Made by a program: the position numbers and the translations under genes
Part shown: positions 40,977-49,912 of the stretch, piece by piece
Layout: each line of letters begins with the position of its first letter
How positions within the stretch are numbered: position 1 is the stretch's first letter
Assembly: GCA_039621445.1 (NCBI GenBank)
Contig: CP154956.1
Location: 8,927,443 to 8,991,442, forward strand
Reading direction: 5' to 3'
Source of the DNA: Euglena gracilis
Taxonomy: Eukaryota > Euglenida > Euglenophyceae > Euglenales
DNA length: 64,000 nucleotides
The notes under the pieces: model-generated
What the model saw: the letters and a program-made list of their open reading frames with translations, nothing else
The model's database searches: none
What the model was told of the DNA's origin: nothing

Positions 40977-42187
40977 AAAATCTGGGAAATGTCAAAAGAT
41001 ATGACTCAGCCTTCAGGGCATTGGTGGGTCAATTATTGCACAAAGGGGTGCCTCTGCAGCAGTGCACAGTCCCCAAGATGGCTGAAGCCATCCTTGATCT
41101 TGCTGTTCATAGCATCAATACTGCACGAAATGCATATGCAGCAGCCTTATTACTCCCAGGGTTTGGGTCTTTGAGATTTTCACCCCTTCTGGCTCCATTG
41201 AAAAGGAAGTGGAATGCCAATGTCTGCAAGTATGCCCACTTTTGGGACCCCACTGATTTCCTAGAAAACATCATGAGGAATTCCACACCCCTCTCAGACC
41301 TATCTGTGAAAGAGCTCAGAAACAGACTCATCATCTGTTGGAGGCTTTTGGCCCTCCACAGGGGGGTTGATTTAGCCAGGACACAGCGAAAAATCAGTTT
41401 CGTGGGAGAAAAAATTTTCATTTTATTGCAAAGGAAAGGGTGGCAATTCCCAAAATGGGAAGAGATTTTGAATTTGCCACACACCCCCCTCATCAGCCCA
41501 TGGCATTTATTGAAAGAATATGTGGAAAGGACAGCCCACATGGTTGGGCACAAAAAAAATTTGTTGTGGTCTTTGGATGGTAAAAGACCTTTGACATCAG
41601 AAAGGGTGAATTCCCTAACCAAAGAAATTCTGCAAGAGAGGGGGGTGGACACCACCCACTGGAAACCCCACAGCACCAGAGGGGCTGGGGTTTTATGGTG
41701 GAAAAATGCTGGTTTGCAAGTGGAAGAACTTCAGCAATTGGGTCAGTGGAAAAATTTTGGGGCCTTCCAAGCTCATTATTTGAGGCTCGGTGTCGTTTCA
41801 AAAATTCAAAATATTATGGCCCAAAGGGGGGTGCACAGTACCTCACCATCTCGCAGTGCGGAGCCCGAATGGTCTCGGACTCCCACGACAGAGGAAGGGG
41901 GAGGAAGGGACCAAGAGGGCGAAGCACAAGAAGATGGTGAGCCCAACCCTCCCACCCAAAAAATCAGCAAAAAAAGAAAGACATCCCAGCCAGAAAAGGG
42001 ACCCCCAACCAAGCAGCCCCAACCACCCACCCAGAAACACAGAAAGAGACCACCATCCCCATCAGGGGGGGGGGGGCCCACCAAGCGACCATGGGAGAAG
42101 GGGGGGGCGGGGCCACGGCGGTTCAGCTTCGCCAAGGTGTCGGAGGAGGCCTCATCATCGCCAACTCCGGCAACAAAGGCGCAGTAA
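40880..42187 (+). CDS. A3 tyrosine recombinase
   Basis: Integrates the circular DNA. Open from the overlap with the methyltransferase-like frame to a stop at 42,187. Core-binding part SSIDTYIKNLGNVKRYDSAFRA; catalytic segment ELRNRLIICWRLLALHRG (first Arg), KPHSTRGAG (H-x-x-R), LGQWKNFGAFQAHYLRL (W and the nucleophile Tyr). After the Tyr the frame runs through the ICR and on for about 100 residues of basic, Pro/Lys-rich tail with KKRKTSQPEK, a possible nuclear signal. All catalytic residues are present, so it may be functional. Confidence 0.85.
   Translation, partial: DAPPKVEFGLLDCVRQILQSQEVSMSSIDTYIKNLGNVKRYDSAFRALVGQLLHKGVPLQQCTVPKMAEAILDLAVHSINTARNAYAAALLLPGFGSLRFSPLLAPLKRKWNANVCKYAHFWDPTDFLENIMRNSTPLSDLSVKELRNRLIICWRLLALHRGVDLARTQRKISFVGEKIFILLQRKGWQFPKWEEILNLPHTPLISPWHLLKEYVERTAHMVGHKKNLLWSLDGKRPLTSERVNSLTKEILQERGVDTTHWKPHSTRGAGVLWWKNAGLQVEELQQLGQWKNFGAFQAHYLRLGVVSKIQNIMAQRGVHSTSPSRSAEPEWSRTPTTEEGGGRDQEGEAQEDGEPNPPTQKISKKRKTSQPEKGPPTKQPQPPTQKHRKRPPSPSGGGGPTKRPWEKGGAGPRRFSFAKVSEEASSSPTPATKAQ
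41842..41941 (+). repeat. A3 internal complementary region
   Basis: CTCACCATCTCGCAGTGC to GAAGATGGTGAG. The two halves are complements of the left outer end (37,631-37,660) and right outer end (42,250-42,316), joined at GGTCTCGG. It lies inside the recombinase reading frame. Confidence 0.9.
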
Positions 42188-42316
42188 GAAGCACCCCCCG
42201 CGCACGCACAACCACACCAGAACAGAACAGCCGGCAAGGAAAGCAGGACCTCACCATCTTCTTGTGCTTCGCCCTCTTGGTCCCTTCCTCCCCCTTCCTC
42301 TGTCGTGGGAGTCCGA
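42160..42316 (+). repeat. A3 right terminus
   Basis: GCCAACTCCGGC...GCAGGACC is the inverse of the left inner repeat; CTCACCATCTTCTTGTGC to GGGAGTCCGA is the right outer end, unlike the left outer end, as is normal in DIRS. Confidence 0.85.
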
Positions 42317-42695
42317 AAAGGGCTGGTGCTGGCTTCTGTCTTCTGGGCCTTCTGGCCACTGTGGTCCAAGGACCGTTGCCGTCACTGGGGGGGGTTTTGG
42401 GCTGGGAAATTTCTGGGGTGGGGGGCTGGGTGGGAAGAACGGCCACGGTTTGCCACGTGATGACCGCATCTCCAAGTTCTCCAGCTGCTGCGGCATCTGC
42501 TCCAGGACGTCCGCGGCCGTGAAAATCCAATTTCTTTTCAACGGCATTGTTCATTGAAGTCAAATTTGAAATTTGATAATTGACTTTTGATTTGATATTC
42601 GTCTGGTTCGTGTACTTCTGGATATTGAATTGATATTGACTTCTTTTCTCGGTTCGTCTTCGTTCGTGAACTCTTTTCCTTTCTTCTGGGTGCAA
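42317..42695 (-). CDS. B4 Gag-like protein, N-terminal part (split by A3)
   Basis: Sense-strand text TSMNNAVEKKLDFHGRGRPG, a Pro-rich linker and NGPWTTVARRPRRQKPAPAL reproduce B1 gag and stop at 42,317, where A3 begins. The continuation is at 37,627 and below. The N-terminal leader upstream of the Met at about 42,553 is untranslated in B1. Confidence 0.7.
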
Positions 42696-42718
42696 TTTGC
42701 AATCTGCAATTTAGGAAT

Positions 42719-42843
42719 CAGCTAACTCCGGCGAAAAAGGCACTAAGCGGGACCTCCTAACCCAGCGCACCAAAACAATCACAACAAACCGCCGGCGAGC
42801 AAGGCATGGCCTCACAATGGCAAAGTGCGGAGCCCGAGGTGTC
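42719..42843 (-). repeat. B4 left terminus
   Basis: Inner repeat GCTAACTCCGGC...GCCGGCGAGCAAGGCATGG then outer end CTCACAATGGCAAAGTGCGGAGCCCGAGGTGTC. It marks the far end of B4 and, with 33,776, brackets the nested A3. Confidence 0.8.
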
Positions 42844-42980
42844 CTTTTTCGGCCTTCCTCGAGGGACTGCGAATTCGCCTTCAAAAAAGCCGGTGAACAA
42901 TGCATTGCTCACTCGGTGTTTGTGCATCGCCCTTGGTGCCCCTTCCTTCCCCTCTCAGTCTGCCCTTGCGGAGCAGCTCG
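42844..42980 (+). mobile_element. Remnants of right ends of B2 and an older family B-like element
   Basis: 42,844-42,872 completes the right end of B2. Then GCCGGTGAACAATGC to about 42,975 (TGTTTGTGC..CGCCCTTGGTGCC..CTGCCCTTGCGGAG) is another, more diverged family B-like right end. It may be the outer end of B1 or C, which would close the nested set, but the adjoining inner repeat is missing. Confidence 0.45.
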
Positions 42981-43105
42981 GCCACAAACAGGGTTCGATA
43001 TCAGGACAGGTGGGGGGGGGTGGTCCGGACCCCCCCTGCGGTACAGGGGGGGGGGGACACCCCCCCACCTAAACAGGTGCGCGGTCAGGGTGGCCGAATT
43101 TTCGG

Positions 43106-43235
43106 CCCGGCGCGAAGCGCCGGGCCGAAATTTTTTGACCCCCCAAAACGACCAAAAGTGCCATTTTGGGCACTTTTTGGGCAAAAATGTGCCAAAAATG
43201 CAAAAACAATTTTTCGGGGCGAAGCGGCGGAGGTA
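43106..43235. repeat. Paired GC-hairpin repeat, copy 3
   Basis: CGGCCCGGCGC-GAA-GCGCCGGGCCG, an 11-bp stem, then about 100 bp with GTGCCATTTTGGGCACTTTTT, then a second, weaker GGGGCGAAGCGGCGG hairpin. The core matches copy 1 (ATGCCATTTTTGACACTTTTTGG). Confidence 0.5.
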
Positions 43236-44159
43236 AAGCCTTTTGGGGGGGTCAATTTTTGCCCCCCAGGGTCGTTCCAGACCCCCCTGGCAGGTGGGTT
43301 TTTTTGGTTTGGTTTGGTAGTGCTCCGCATTGCTGCGCAGTGCCTCCAGCCGTGGGCGTACACAAGCACCACGCAGGAGGGCACCCCCGGAGCCCGGGCA
43401 TGAAGCAGGGGGAGGAAGCCCTGCAGGAGAGAGAGGTGATGGGGGTCGTCACGGGCTGCAGGACGGGGTGGGGGGAAACCATCGAGGCCCAAGCGGAGGG
43501 GGGTTGGGGATCACAGTACGCTGTGGGGGTACTCACGCATCAGGGAAGGGGCCTGTCAGGGGTTCGTGGCCCCCGGGCCTCCTACCAGTTCTCTCTGTTT
43601 GATTTCGGTCTGCCATGCCCTACCCCCAGAGACCCCGGGGCCTCTCGGCTTTAGGCCAGCTCTGCTACATCCTCCGGGTCATCTCATCTCGTACCACAAC
43701 TGGCATGTCCCACTCCCCCTTGTGTCAGTGGCAGTCAAAAATCGAGATCATTAAACCAATATCTGTAGAACTGCGGGTCCGCTGGGTGGCCACAGTGGGA
43801 TCTTACAGAGGAGGGGGGTAACGGTGCGGGGGCACACGCTAATGTGCACGGGGGGTCAGCGGCATCGCCTGGCGGGTTGGTCGTGCGTGGCGAGGGCAGA
43901 CAGCGGCCCACGCAGCCACACAATGGGGGGGTTGGATCGCATTGCTGTCGAGTGGGTTGGACCGAGGCACAGAGGGGACCATGTGGGCGTGGGGTTTTTC
44001 GGAGAAATCTGGTAGTCTCCCAACCCCCACCTGGAGGCTGTTTACCTGGGTATGAATTGTTCTGGGGGGGCTATAGGTTCAGTGGTAGGGCGCTCTAGGG
44101 ATGGGTTGGGGAGTGTATGTTGGAGAAGCACAGTCTAGGGGGAATAGTTCGTTGGTGGG
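43236..44159. other. No gene recognised
   Basis: GC-rich DNA with G-runs. On the minus strand a CCTGCAG acceptor-like site near 43,455 is followed by a frame with HLSLLQGFLPLLHARAPG that could be a further exon of the unit to the right, but no family was recognised. Confidence 0.25.
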
Positions 44160-44485
44160 GTATGTTGAGGGGACAAGGAAGATAAATAAAAAATAAGTAA
44201 ATAAAAAAAAATAAGAACAATATGCAATAAGACAATAAAATAAAATGAAAGAAATGATAGAAAAAAAAATTAAGGAATAAAAAAAAATGATTGAAATCAA
44301 ATTGAACATAATTTAAGGAAAAAAATAAAATAAAATAATAAATAAATAAGCTTAAAGAAAAAGAAAAGAAATGATTAAATAAATAAATAAATAAAAAGAT
44401 TTGTAAATAAATAGATAAATAAAAAAAATAATAAACAAAAAAAGAAGTAAAAATAAAATAAAGAATAATAATAATAATATGTATA
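44160..44485. repeat. A-rich (TAAA)n simple repeat
   Basis: About 320 bp made mostly of AAATAA/AATAAA units on plus, that is TTTA-rich on minus, like the fillings of the introns further right. Confidence 0.8.
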
Positions 44486-44716
44486 TAGGATGTGGTGGCC
44501 ATCTTCCATGGGGTACCACAATGTGTCCAGGTGGAAAACACAATTTACCTTTGAATGGAGAGAGAGGGGGGGGGGGCTGGGGCTGATGCCTGAAGGGGGT
44601 GGGTACCGCTCGCGACGGTCGGACCAGGGTAGGCAGGCTCCTGCACTCCTCAGATCCCGCGCGTGGGTAGCTCGGGGTTCTCCGGGTCGGCAGGGGCGTC
44701 GGGGGGCCGGTCAGCA

Positions 44717-44890
44717 GGATGATGTAGCGTTGTCCCGGGGGGGGGGGCGGGGGGGGAGGGACTAGGGGATCCGTCCAATCGTGGAGCAAGACACTGAGAG
44801 GACTCTTGCGGATGGGGGGCAGGAGAAGCAGGACTATCACTCGAGTGGCGGCATGTGCTTTATGTCTGACTGCGGGGAGGGGAAAAGAGG
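44717..44890 (-). repeat. Intron-end repeat, copy 1
   Basis: In minus sense a polypyrimidine tract ending CCCCGCAG is followed by TCAGACATAAAGCACATGCC, CACTCGAGTGATAGTCCTGC, ATCCGCAAGAGTCCTCTC and GATTGGACGGATCCCC. The same series of blocks follows a similar tract at 55,598-55,790. Mean similarity is high over about 180 bp. Confidence 0.65.
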
Positions 44891-44894
44891 GAGG

Positions 44895-45101
44895 GGAAAA
44901 GAAAGGAAAAAAAAACCTGCGGTGGAGATGGCTGACCGGCCTGTAGGGTTCAAGGAGGAGGTCTGGAACGTCCTCCAGGCTGGAGGCGTCGGAGGTGTCG
45001 TCCGCGGAGTCGAGAGTGTCCGCGTCGTCTGAGGGGGGCGGGGGGTTGGCATCAGCAGATGCGGCCCAGGGGTCCGGGTCGACGGCGGTTGGGTTCAGCA
45101 T
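44895..45101 (-). CDS. Acidic segment, possible exon
   Basis: A GC3-rich open frame starting MLNPTAVDPDPW with an acidic run (DDADTLDSADDTSDASSLED) ends at a polypyrimidine tract. It resembles in style the exons further right, and its last part (LLLEPYRP) recalls the exon at about 55,830 (FAEPYRRD), which is also followed by the intron-end repeat. It may be the terminal part of the LINE-type unit or the start of a second, truncated copy. Confidence 0.3.
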
Positions 45102-46050
45102 GTCCAGGGCATACCATTACGTGGGCAGGTGGGATGCCTTCACGGCGCTTTTTTGTGGAGGGGGTATGGCAGAAACCGAGAAGGCCTGAGGGGTGTGCGG
45201 TGCACTGGACGTCTCCTGGTCCCGGGACCGATTGCGGATGACCTGCTCATCGGCTCTCCCCCCTGTTTGATGCCGACAGACGATTGACTTAGGCAGCGTA
45301 ATCTGGTGTCGTTGTTTTTTTTCTGATGTTTATTTATTTTTTTTGGGGGGGTGCAGCCAGTGGGCAAAGAAAAAAAAAGGGGGTCAGATTCATGGGAAAA
45401 TGGTCAGAACACAGATCCAATTCAGAGGTTGCACGATATGAGGGGTCCAACAGGGGGGGGGGGGGGGGGGGGCCGGGTAGAGCCGAACAGGCCGTCGGGT
45501 GGCATGGGAAGGGAAAAGAAACGGTATGGGCCAGGGTATCCAGCAGGGCGTCCGGCAGGTCGTCAATGGGGGCCAGCAGGCAGGCGTCGCCGGGCAGGTG
45601 TAGCACTTGGTGGGAGACGGGGACGACGGGTGGCCGCGTGCGGAGGAGGCTGAGGGGGCAGGATGAGGCGCCGTGGGGGAGGGTGCCGCAGCTAAGGGAG
45701 GCGTCGAGGGGCTGAGGATGGGCGTGGGGGCGGAGGACACCAGTGGCGTTGCGGCAGGGGCCCACCAGGTTCTCGGAGCGCAGCCGTAGGGTCCATCGGA
45801 AACACGTCGCCAGGTAGAGCAGAACGGAGGGGGGGGCAGCGGGGAGTTCAGTCGGGATGGGGGTGACTTGTAGCAGGAGCTGGCGGCAGGGCTGTATCAC
45901 AGGACGACAGAGGGGTCCAGAGGGGGTCCAGCCGGGAAATGGAGACAGCTGGGGGGGGGGACCGCCCTCCCATGTCCGCCTTGCCATGCCTGAGCTGAAA
46001 GGGGTGCAGGTACCTTTAGGGGGGGGAGAGGGGGGGGGACGCGGCCCTGG
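45102..46050 (-). other. Possible 3' part of the LINE-type unit
   Basis: Open Pro/Leu-rich frames continue from the zinc-knuckle exon (up to about 46,010). A further segment, CFRWTLRLRSENLVGPCRNATG, at about 45,770 may be an exon. Domain content is unknown and boundaries cannot be set. Confidence 0.25.
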
Positions 46051-46414
46051 GTCCCAACGTTGCGGGTCAGAGGAGGAGAGCCACGTGGAGGTGGCAGACA
46101 GAAAGTCGGAGCTCATCTTCGTACGCACAGCCACCGGCAGCGGGTGGTCCGCGGGGGGCCAAACAAGCCCGGACCATGTAATGAACCCCCGCTGTGGGCG
46201 GAGCTCTGAAGAGGTGAGGTCGACGTCGGGGAGCAGCTGCCAGGTGACCGGAGCCGTGCCGAGGCGGAGGGCGTCGAACTGGGTGGTATTGGCCCAGAGG
46301 ATGGCGAAGCCTTCCCGCTGCAGGCGCCGAGCGACACGACGGAAACCGTGCTGAAGAGCAACACCGAGGGTGGGGCAGGCATTGAGGATGTGGCAGCCCC
46401 AGCTGGCACAGGGG
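46051..46414 (-). CDS. LINE-type C-terminal exon, second half of zinc knuckle
   Basis: In sense the frame runs SWGCHILNACPTLGVALQHGF and on to VRTKMSSDFLSATSTW. HILNAC supplies the His and last Cys of a C-x2-C-x9-H-x4-C zinc knuckle, of the kind found after RNase H in several LINE clades. The first two Cys are in the exon on the other side of the inserted TIR element (46,415-46,737). There is no stop in this frame for over 110 codons. Confidence 0.7.
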
Positions 46415-46737
46415 CATACCTTTGCTTAGCGACCCCTGGGTGGGGGGGAAGGGGGGTCCCATGCCACGATGAAAAGTCCAGTCAGCACTTTTTCTGAGAA
46501 AACCAAGTCAGTCACTCGACAGGAGGCAATGAGATTTTCCAGAAAATCGCAAAAATCCTCCCAAAAATAGGTAAATGGAAATCTACAAATTACGGCACAT
46601 TCGGCACCAAGCCAGGCACTTGTTCGTTGCCGGGGGGGGGGGGCGCGGGGCCAAAAACCAGTCAGTCACTCTGAAAAAAAAACAGTCAAATACCCCGCCC
46701 TGGGGATGAGGTGGGACCGGTGTTAAACAATGGTATG
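46415..46737. mobile_element. hAT-like non-autonomous TIR element (MITE), copy 2
   Basis: A 323-bp element with ends CATACCTTTGCTTAGC and (inverse) CATACCATTGTTTAAC. It is flanked by the perfect 8-bp duplication CACAGGGG (46,407-46,414 and 46,738-46,745). Interior blocks match copy 1 at 6,317-6,683: GTGACTGACT near both ends, a CATTGCCTCCT block, and GGCGC-rich and TTTTTTCAGAGTG strings. It lies exactly in the zinc-knuckle codons of the LINE-type unit. Its own sequence has several potential splice sites, so it may be spliced as an intron. Confidence 0.9.
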
Positions 46738-47103
46738 CACAGGGGGAACGGCACACCAGGCAGTGGAAGGGCGTGCCACTGGCATGGGGGAACAGCGGAG
46801 CAGCTCGCAGGACAGCTGCGAGGCGTAGGGCGGAGGGGTCGAGAATATTGTCCTCCACCATCTGAGCCCAGCAGCGGTAGGCGGGGCAGGCACCGGGGAG
46901 CGGCAAAGCGGCCGGTGATGGGGTGTGGGCAGCGGCGTAAATCTCGTCCAGGGTGGCTGAGAGGTTGGGGACCACTGCACCACGGCGAAGCACCACGACG
47001 GAGTCGCAGAAAACGTCCAGGAATGGGAGGGAGAGTGGCTGCGCCACCGCAACCCCGGCAGCAGCCAGGTCATGGCAACAGGCAACAGACAGGCGACCTC
47101 GAG
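46738..47103 (-). CDS. LINE-type exon: end of RNase H and first half of zinc knuckle
   Basis: Begins after CGCCCCTCCCCCAG, a textbook acceptor, at 47,103. Contains CHDLAAAGVAVAQPL, which fits the last conserved block of RNase H (A-D-x-x-A), then a Leu-rich stretch (DVFCDSVVVLRRGAVVPNLS) and FHCLVCRSPC, the C-x2-C of the zinc knuckle. It ends at the TIR element. If the element and one duplication copy are removed, the frame continues without a break. Confidence 0.7.
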
Positions 47104-47209
47104 CTGGGGGAGGGGCGAATTTCAAATATAGAGTGGGGATGGGCGAGGTTTTGTTTGCATGTTATGTGCTTTGCACAATATGTTGTCCCTTTTTGGGGGG
47201 GGGGGCGTT

Positions 47210-47400
47210 ACTATTTAATTATTTTTTTAGTTATTTATTTATTTATTTAGCTGTTTAGTTAATTATTTATTTACGTATTTATTTACTCATGCGTTCGTTC
47301 ATTCATTCATTCATTCATGCATTCACTTTGTTTAAGCACCCAATGTTTCTTGTTTGTTCATTTAAACACTTCTTTATGTATTTATCTGAAGCCTGGGGGA
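47210..47400. repeat. TTTA/CATT simple-repeat intron filling
   Basis: Plus-strand (ATTT)n and (CATT)n between the exons ending near 47,440 and starting at 47,103. Confidence 0.7.
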
Positions 47401-47419
47401 CAGCGGGCTTGGAGGCTGG

Positions 47420-48540
47420 CAACTGTGTGCGCCCAGCCCGTGTCGTGTTCTGCCGGTGTGAACGCCTCGGCCAGGGAGCTGGCAGCGGCAAACGCGGCGA
47501 AGGCGGTCCGGAGCAAGTCCACGAGCGCTGATGCTGATGGGCGACCTCCATCAGCCCCGAGGGTCGCAGCGACGTTGTCGGCGATGGACCAGCAACAGCT
47601 CGTCGTGGGCACACCGATGACCGTGGCGAGCCGGGTGGCGGCGAGCTTGCCGCACCACTCAGCAGCCCAGGAGGTGGCTAGGTCCACTTGGAAGCCGCCG
47701 GAAGTGGTGGCAAGGACTTCACCCGAGGGCTTGGCGATGACGGCGCCACAGCCGAGATGTCCGGGGGGGGAAGACCCATCAGATACGAGGAGCACTGGGC
47801 CCCCGTCATACGTAGTAAACATCGTGACGGTCTCTGCGGCTGGGTTCAGGTCGTCATGCGGGGGCGGGGAGAGCTGCAGGTCAAAGTGCTGCAGCAGGCT
47901 GCAGAGGGCCGACAGGTCGTTGGAGGGGGCACCGTGAGCTGGATGGCGGAGTAGGTGCCGAGAGGAGAGGCGGGAGAGGGCGTTGCGGGAGTTCAATGCC
48001 TGCACGACGCCGCGGAGGAAGCGCAAGTCCAACCGGGTGGAGAGGACCGGGGTGCCGAAGCCGCCAGCCTGCAGTGGGGCGTAGAGCAGCGACTTGGGGA
48101 AAGAGCAGGGGGGCGCGGAGGGCCGATAAGAGCGTGGTGTCCAGGAGGGCCTGCAGCGGGGGTAGGGCTGGGTGATGAGGAGGGCAGGCGTCGTGGACGT
48201 AATCGAGCTGCGCCACGCTGAAACTGAGGCAGATGCGCAGGGCGAGGACGTAGGAGGGGCGGAGGCGGGAGATGGTGGCCCGGAGGGAGCGGAGGCGGCG
48301 TTGTGCCTTGTCGAGGCAGGCGGTGGGGCGCTCTCCCATGACGAGGGGGATGCCGGCGAGCAGGAGACCGCCACGACGGTACGGGGTGGGGCCGAGCAGA
48401 GTGCGGGCGACGCCGGTGCCGTAGCTCAGGTGACCCCCAGCGTAGTCAATGCGGAAGGCCTGCAGCTTTTGGGCGTTCACCACACCCCCGGAGGCCCAGC
48501 AGATGCCAGCATCCGACGGCCCATGGTGTGGGACGGGGGG
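47420..48540 (-). CDS. LINE-type exon: RT thumb and RNase H
   Basis: The first part has VVNAQKLQAFRIDY, RRGGLLLAGIPLVMGER and LRICLSFSVAQLDYVHDA, typical of the LINE RT thumb. It continues, after a one-base frame change in a C-run at about 48,110, through LYAPLQAGGFGTPVLSTRLDL to RNase H: LLVSDGSSPPGHLGCGAV (first Asp), SWAAEWCGKLAAT (Glu) and CCWSIADNVAATL (second Asp). The final RNase H block is in the next exon. The C-run frame change is either damage or an assembly indel. Confidence 0.75.
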
Positions 48541-48554
48541 TGGCCAAGGCAAAG

Positions 48555-48790
48555 AAAGAATAACAATAATATTAGCAATAATAATAATAATTAGAAGAAG
48601 GATAATAATAATAATAAGAATAATAGTGGTAGTGGTGAGGATGATCATAATGTTGATGATGATAATAATGATGATATAATAATAATAATAATAAGTACAA
48701 TAAGAATAATAATAGAAAAACTATAACAGCAGCAACGACAACAACACAACAACAATGGGAAAAATAATAATTATATGCCTATAGTTATTA
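48555..48790. repeat. TTA/TAA simple-repeat intron filling
   Basis: (AATAAT)n-rich tract between the RT catalytic exon and the RT thumb exon. Confidence 0.75.
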
Positions 48791-48829
48791 TGAAAGTGGG
48801 TGTGGGCTTTGTCTTGTACTGTTTAATGG

Positions 48830-49375
48830 AGGGGGGGGTGGGAGGAGAGAGCGGACGGGTGGGTGTGGCACATGGCGTCGAGGGTCGTTTCGAGGCCCTC
48901 GGCAGAGAGGGCAACGGGGCGGCGGTCGTCGCTGTACCCGATCTCGACGATGGCACGGCTGGGGTCGTGGGGGGCGGTGGGCAGGCGGATGGGGGGCTGT
49001 AGGCGATGGGCTGGGGGACACCGCGGGTCGAGGTTGCAGGTGAGGAGGCCGCGGTGGCACAGCGTGCGTACGATGCCCACGGCTAGGTATGCCCCGACGC
49101 CACCCGAGTCGCCTTGGCCCCCGCCGTGTGACATGGGGTAGGGGTTCGGTCAGGCCGTAGGGGGGTGGCGGTGCGGATGGAGAGGGGGTCATAAAAGCCC
49201 TGAAGCCACTCACCTAGACCGGGGAGGCGGTCCGCCAGCAGGTTGGGGAGGTCCTTCCGGGGGATGTTGCAGAAGGCGTCCGACTCGTCCCAATCAGCGA
49301 CGAAGACGGAGCCGTGCAGCCGCGCCCAGTAATCGATCAGCCAGCGGAGTAAGATCAGGCGCGTGCCATTTGCTG
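48830..49375 (-). CDS. LINE-type exon: RT catalytic core
   Basis: Starts at 49,375 after CCGTGTTCCAG. Motif A is VFVADWDESDAFCNIPR, the GEWLQGFY helix follows, then (in a frame one base apart, after a C-run) SHGGGQGDSGGVGAYL, the QG block, and VEIGYSDDRRPVALS, where the catalytic Y-x-D-D reads YSDD rather than the usual Y/F-A-D-D. Joining this exon to 49,913-50,321 leaves the reading frame open and gives the expected LINE motif spacing. Confidence 0.8.
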
Positions 49376-49912
49376 CTGGAACACGGAGAGGAGAGACGGG
49401 GAGGGAAAAAAAATAAAAGAAAAGACAAATAAACAAATAAATAAGTAAATAGTAAAAAAAAAATGAAAAAAATGAAAAAAAAAAATAAAAAAATAAAAAA
49501 AATTAAAAAAAATGATAATAGTGATAGTAAAATAACAGAATAAAGATAAAAAGAATAAAAGGAATAACATCTAAAAAAATAAGTAAATAAAAATTGAAAA
49601 TAAAATAAAATAAAACATAAATAAAATAGATAAAAAAAATTATGAAAAAGATGAAGGGAAAAAAGGTAGCATGAACAAAAAAGGAACAAAAAAAAATAAA
49701 TAAATAATAACATAAATTATAATAAAATTGAGGATGTATAAGGTGGTGTGTGGTTCTGACTATGACACGGTGGACTGCCGATGACATTGGAGGGGGGGGA
49801 ATGGAAAAGATCAGTCCCTACTTGGCCCCCGCAGGGTCATTGGGGGGGGGGTTAGAACTCAGGGAACAGCGCACAGGCCAGTGCAGGAGCCCAGCCTGTT
49901 GCGGCGGGAGAC
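49376..49912 (-). other. Intron in the LINE-type unit, 537 bp
   Basis: Donor CCGG|GTCTCC at 49,912 and acceptor TTCCAG at 49,376. The acceptor half contains a T-rich tract with TTTA units over 300 bp and a proper polypyrimidine run. Spliced this way, FATVP is followed directly by AANGTRLILL in frame. Confidence 0.65.

Larger units (their letters stand above)
37628..42316 (+). mobile_element. DIRS element A3 (family A), nearly intact
   Basis: A 4,689-bp plus-strand element from GACCATTCGGG to GGGAGTCCGA. It carries left repeat, Gag, RT, RNase H, methyltransferase-like domain, tyrosine recombinase, ICR and right repeat, all in place. It lies within the gag of B4; the B4 text is contiguous on both sides (compare B1: CAGCCCTTGGTGGGCAAAG) with no target duplication, as expected for tyrosine-recombinase integration. 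Only two frame changes (near 39,320 in an A-run and 39,530 in a G-run) interrupt its polyprotein. Confidence 0.92.
33776..42843 (-). mobile_element. DIRS element B4 (family B), host of A3
   Basis: Minus-strand element with its right end at 33,776 and left end (GACACCTCGGG in sense) at 42,843. The element without A3 is about 4.4 kb. It has ICR, recombinase, methyltransferase-like, RT and gag in reverse order along the plus strand. RNase H is deleted. A3 (37,628-42,316) is inserted in gag. B4 itself sits in the right terminal repeat of B2, so the two right ends face each other and form a large inverted repeat at 33,720-33,850. Confidence 0.85.

Noticed and set aside
41842-41941. Stand-alone palindrome or attachment site
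   Set aside because: Both halves are complements of the A3 outer ends, so it is the normal ICR of a DIRS element.
49440-49740. LINE 3' poly(A) tails or target-site tails as explanation of the A-rich tracts
   Set aside because: The tracts lie between consecutive RT or endonuclease blocks, on the strand where they are T-rich in gene sense, and are bounded by splice sites. Introns explain them better.
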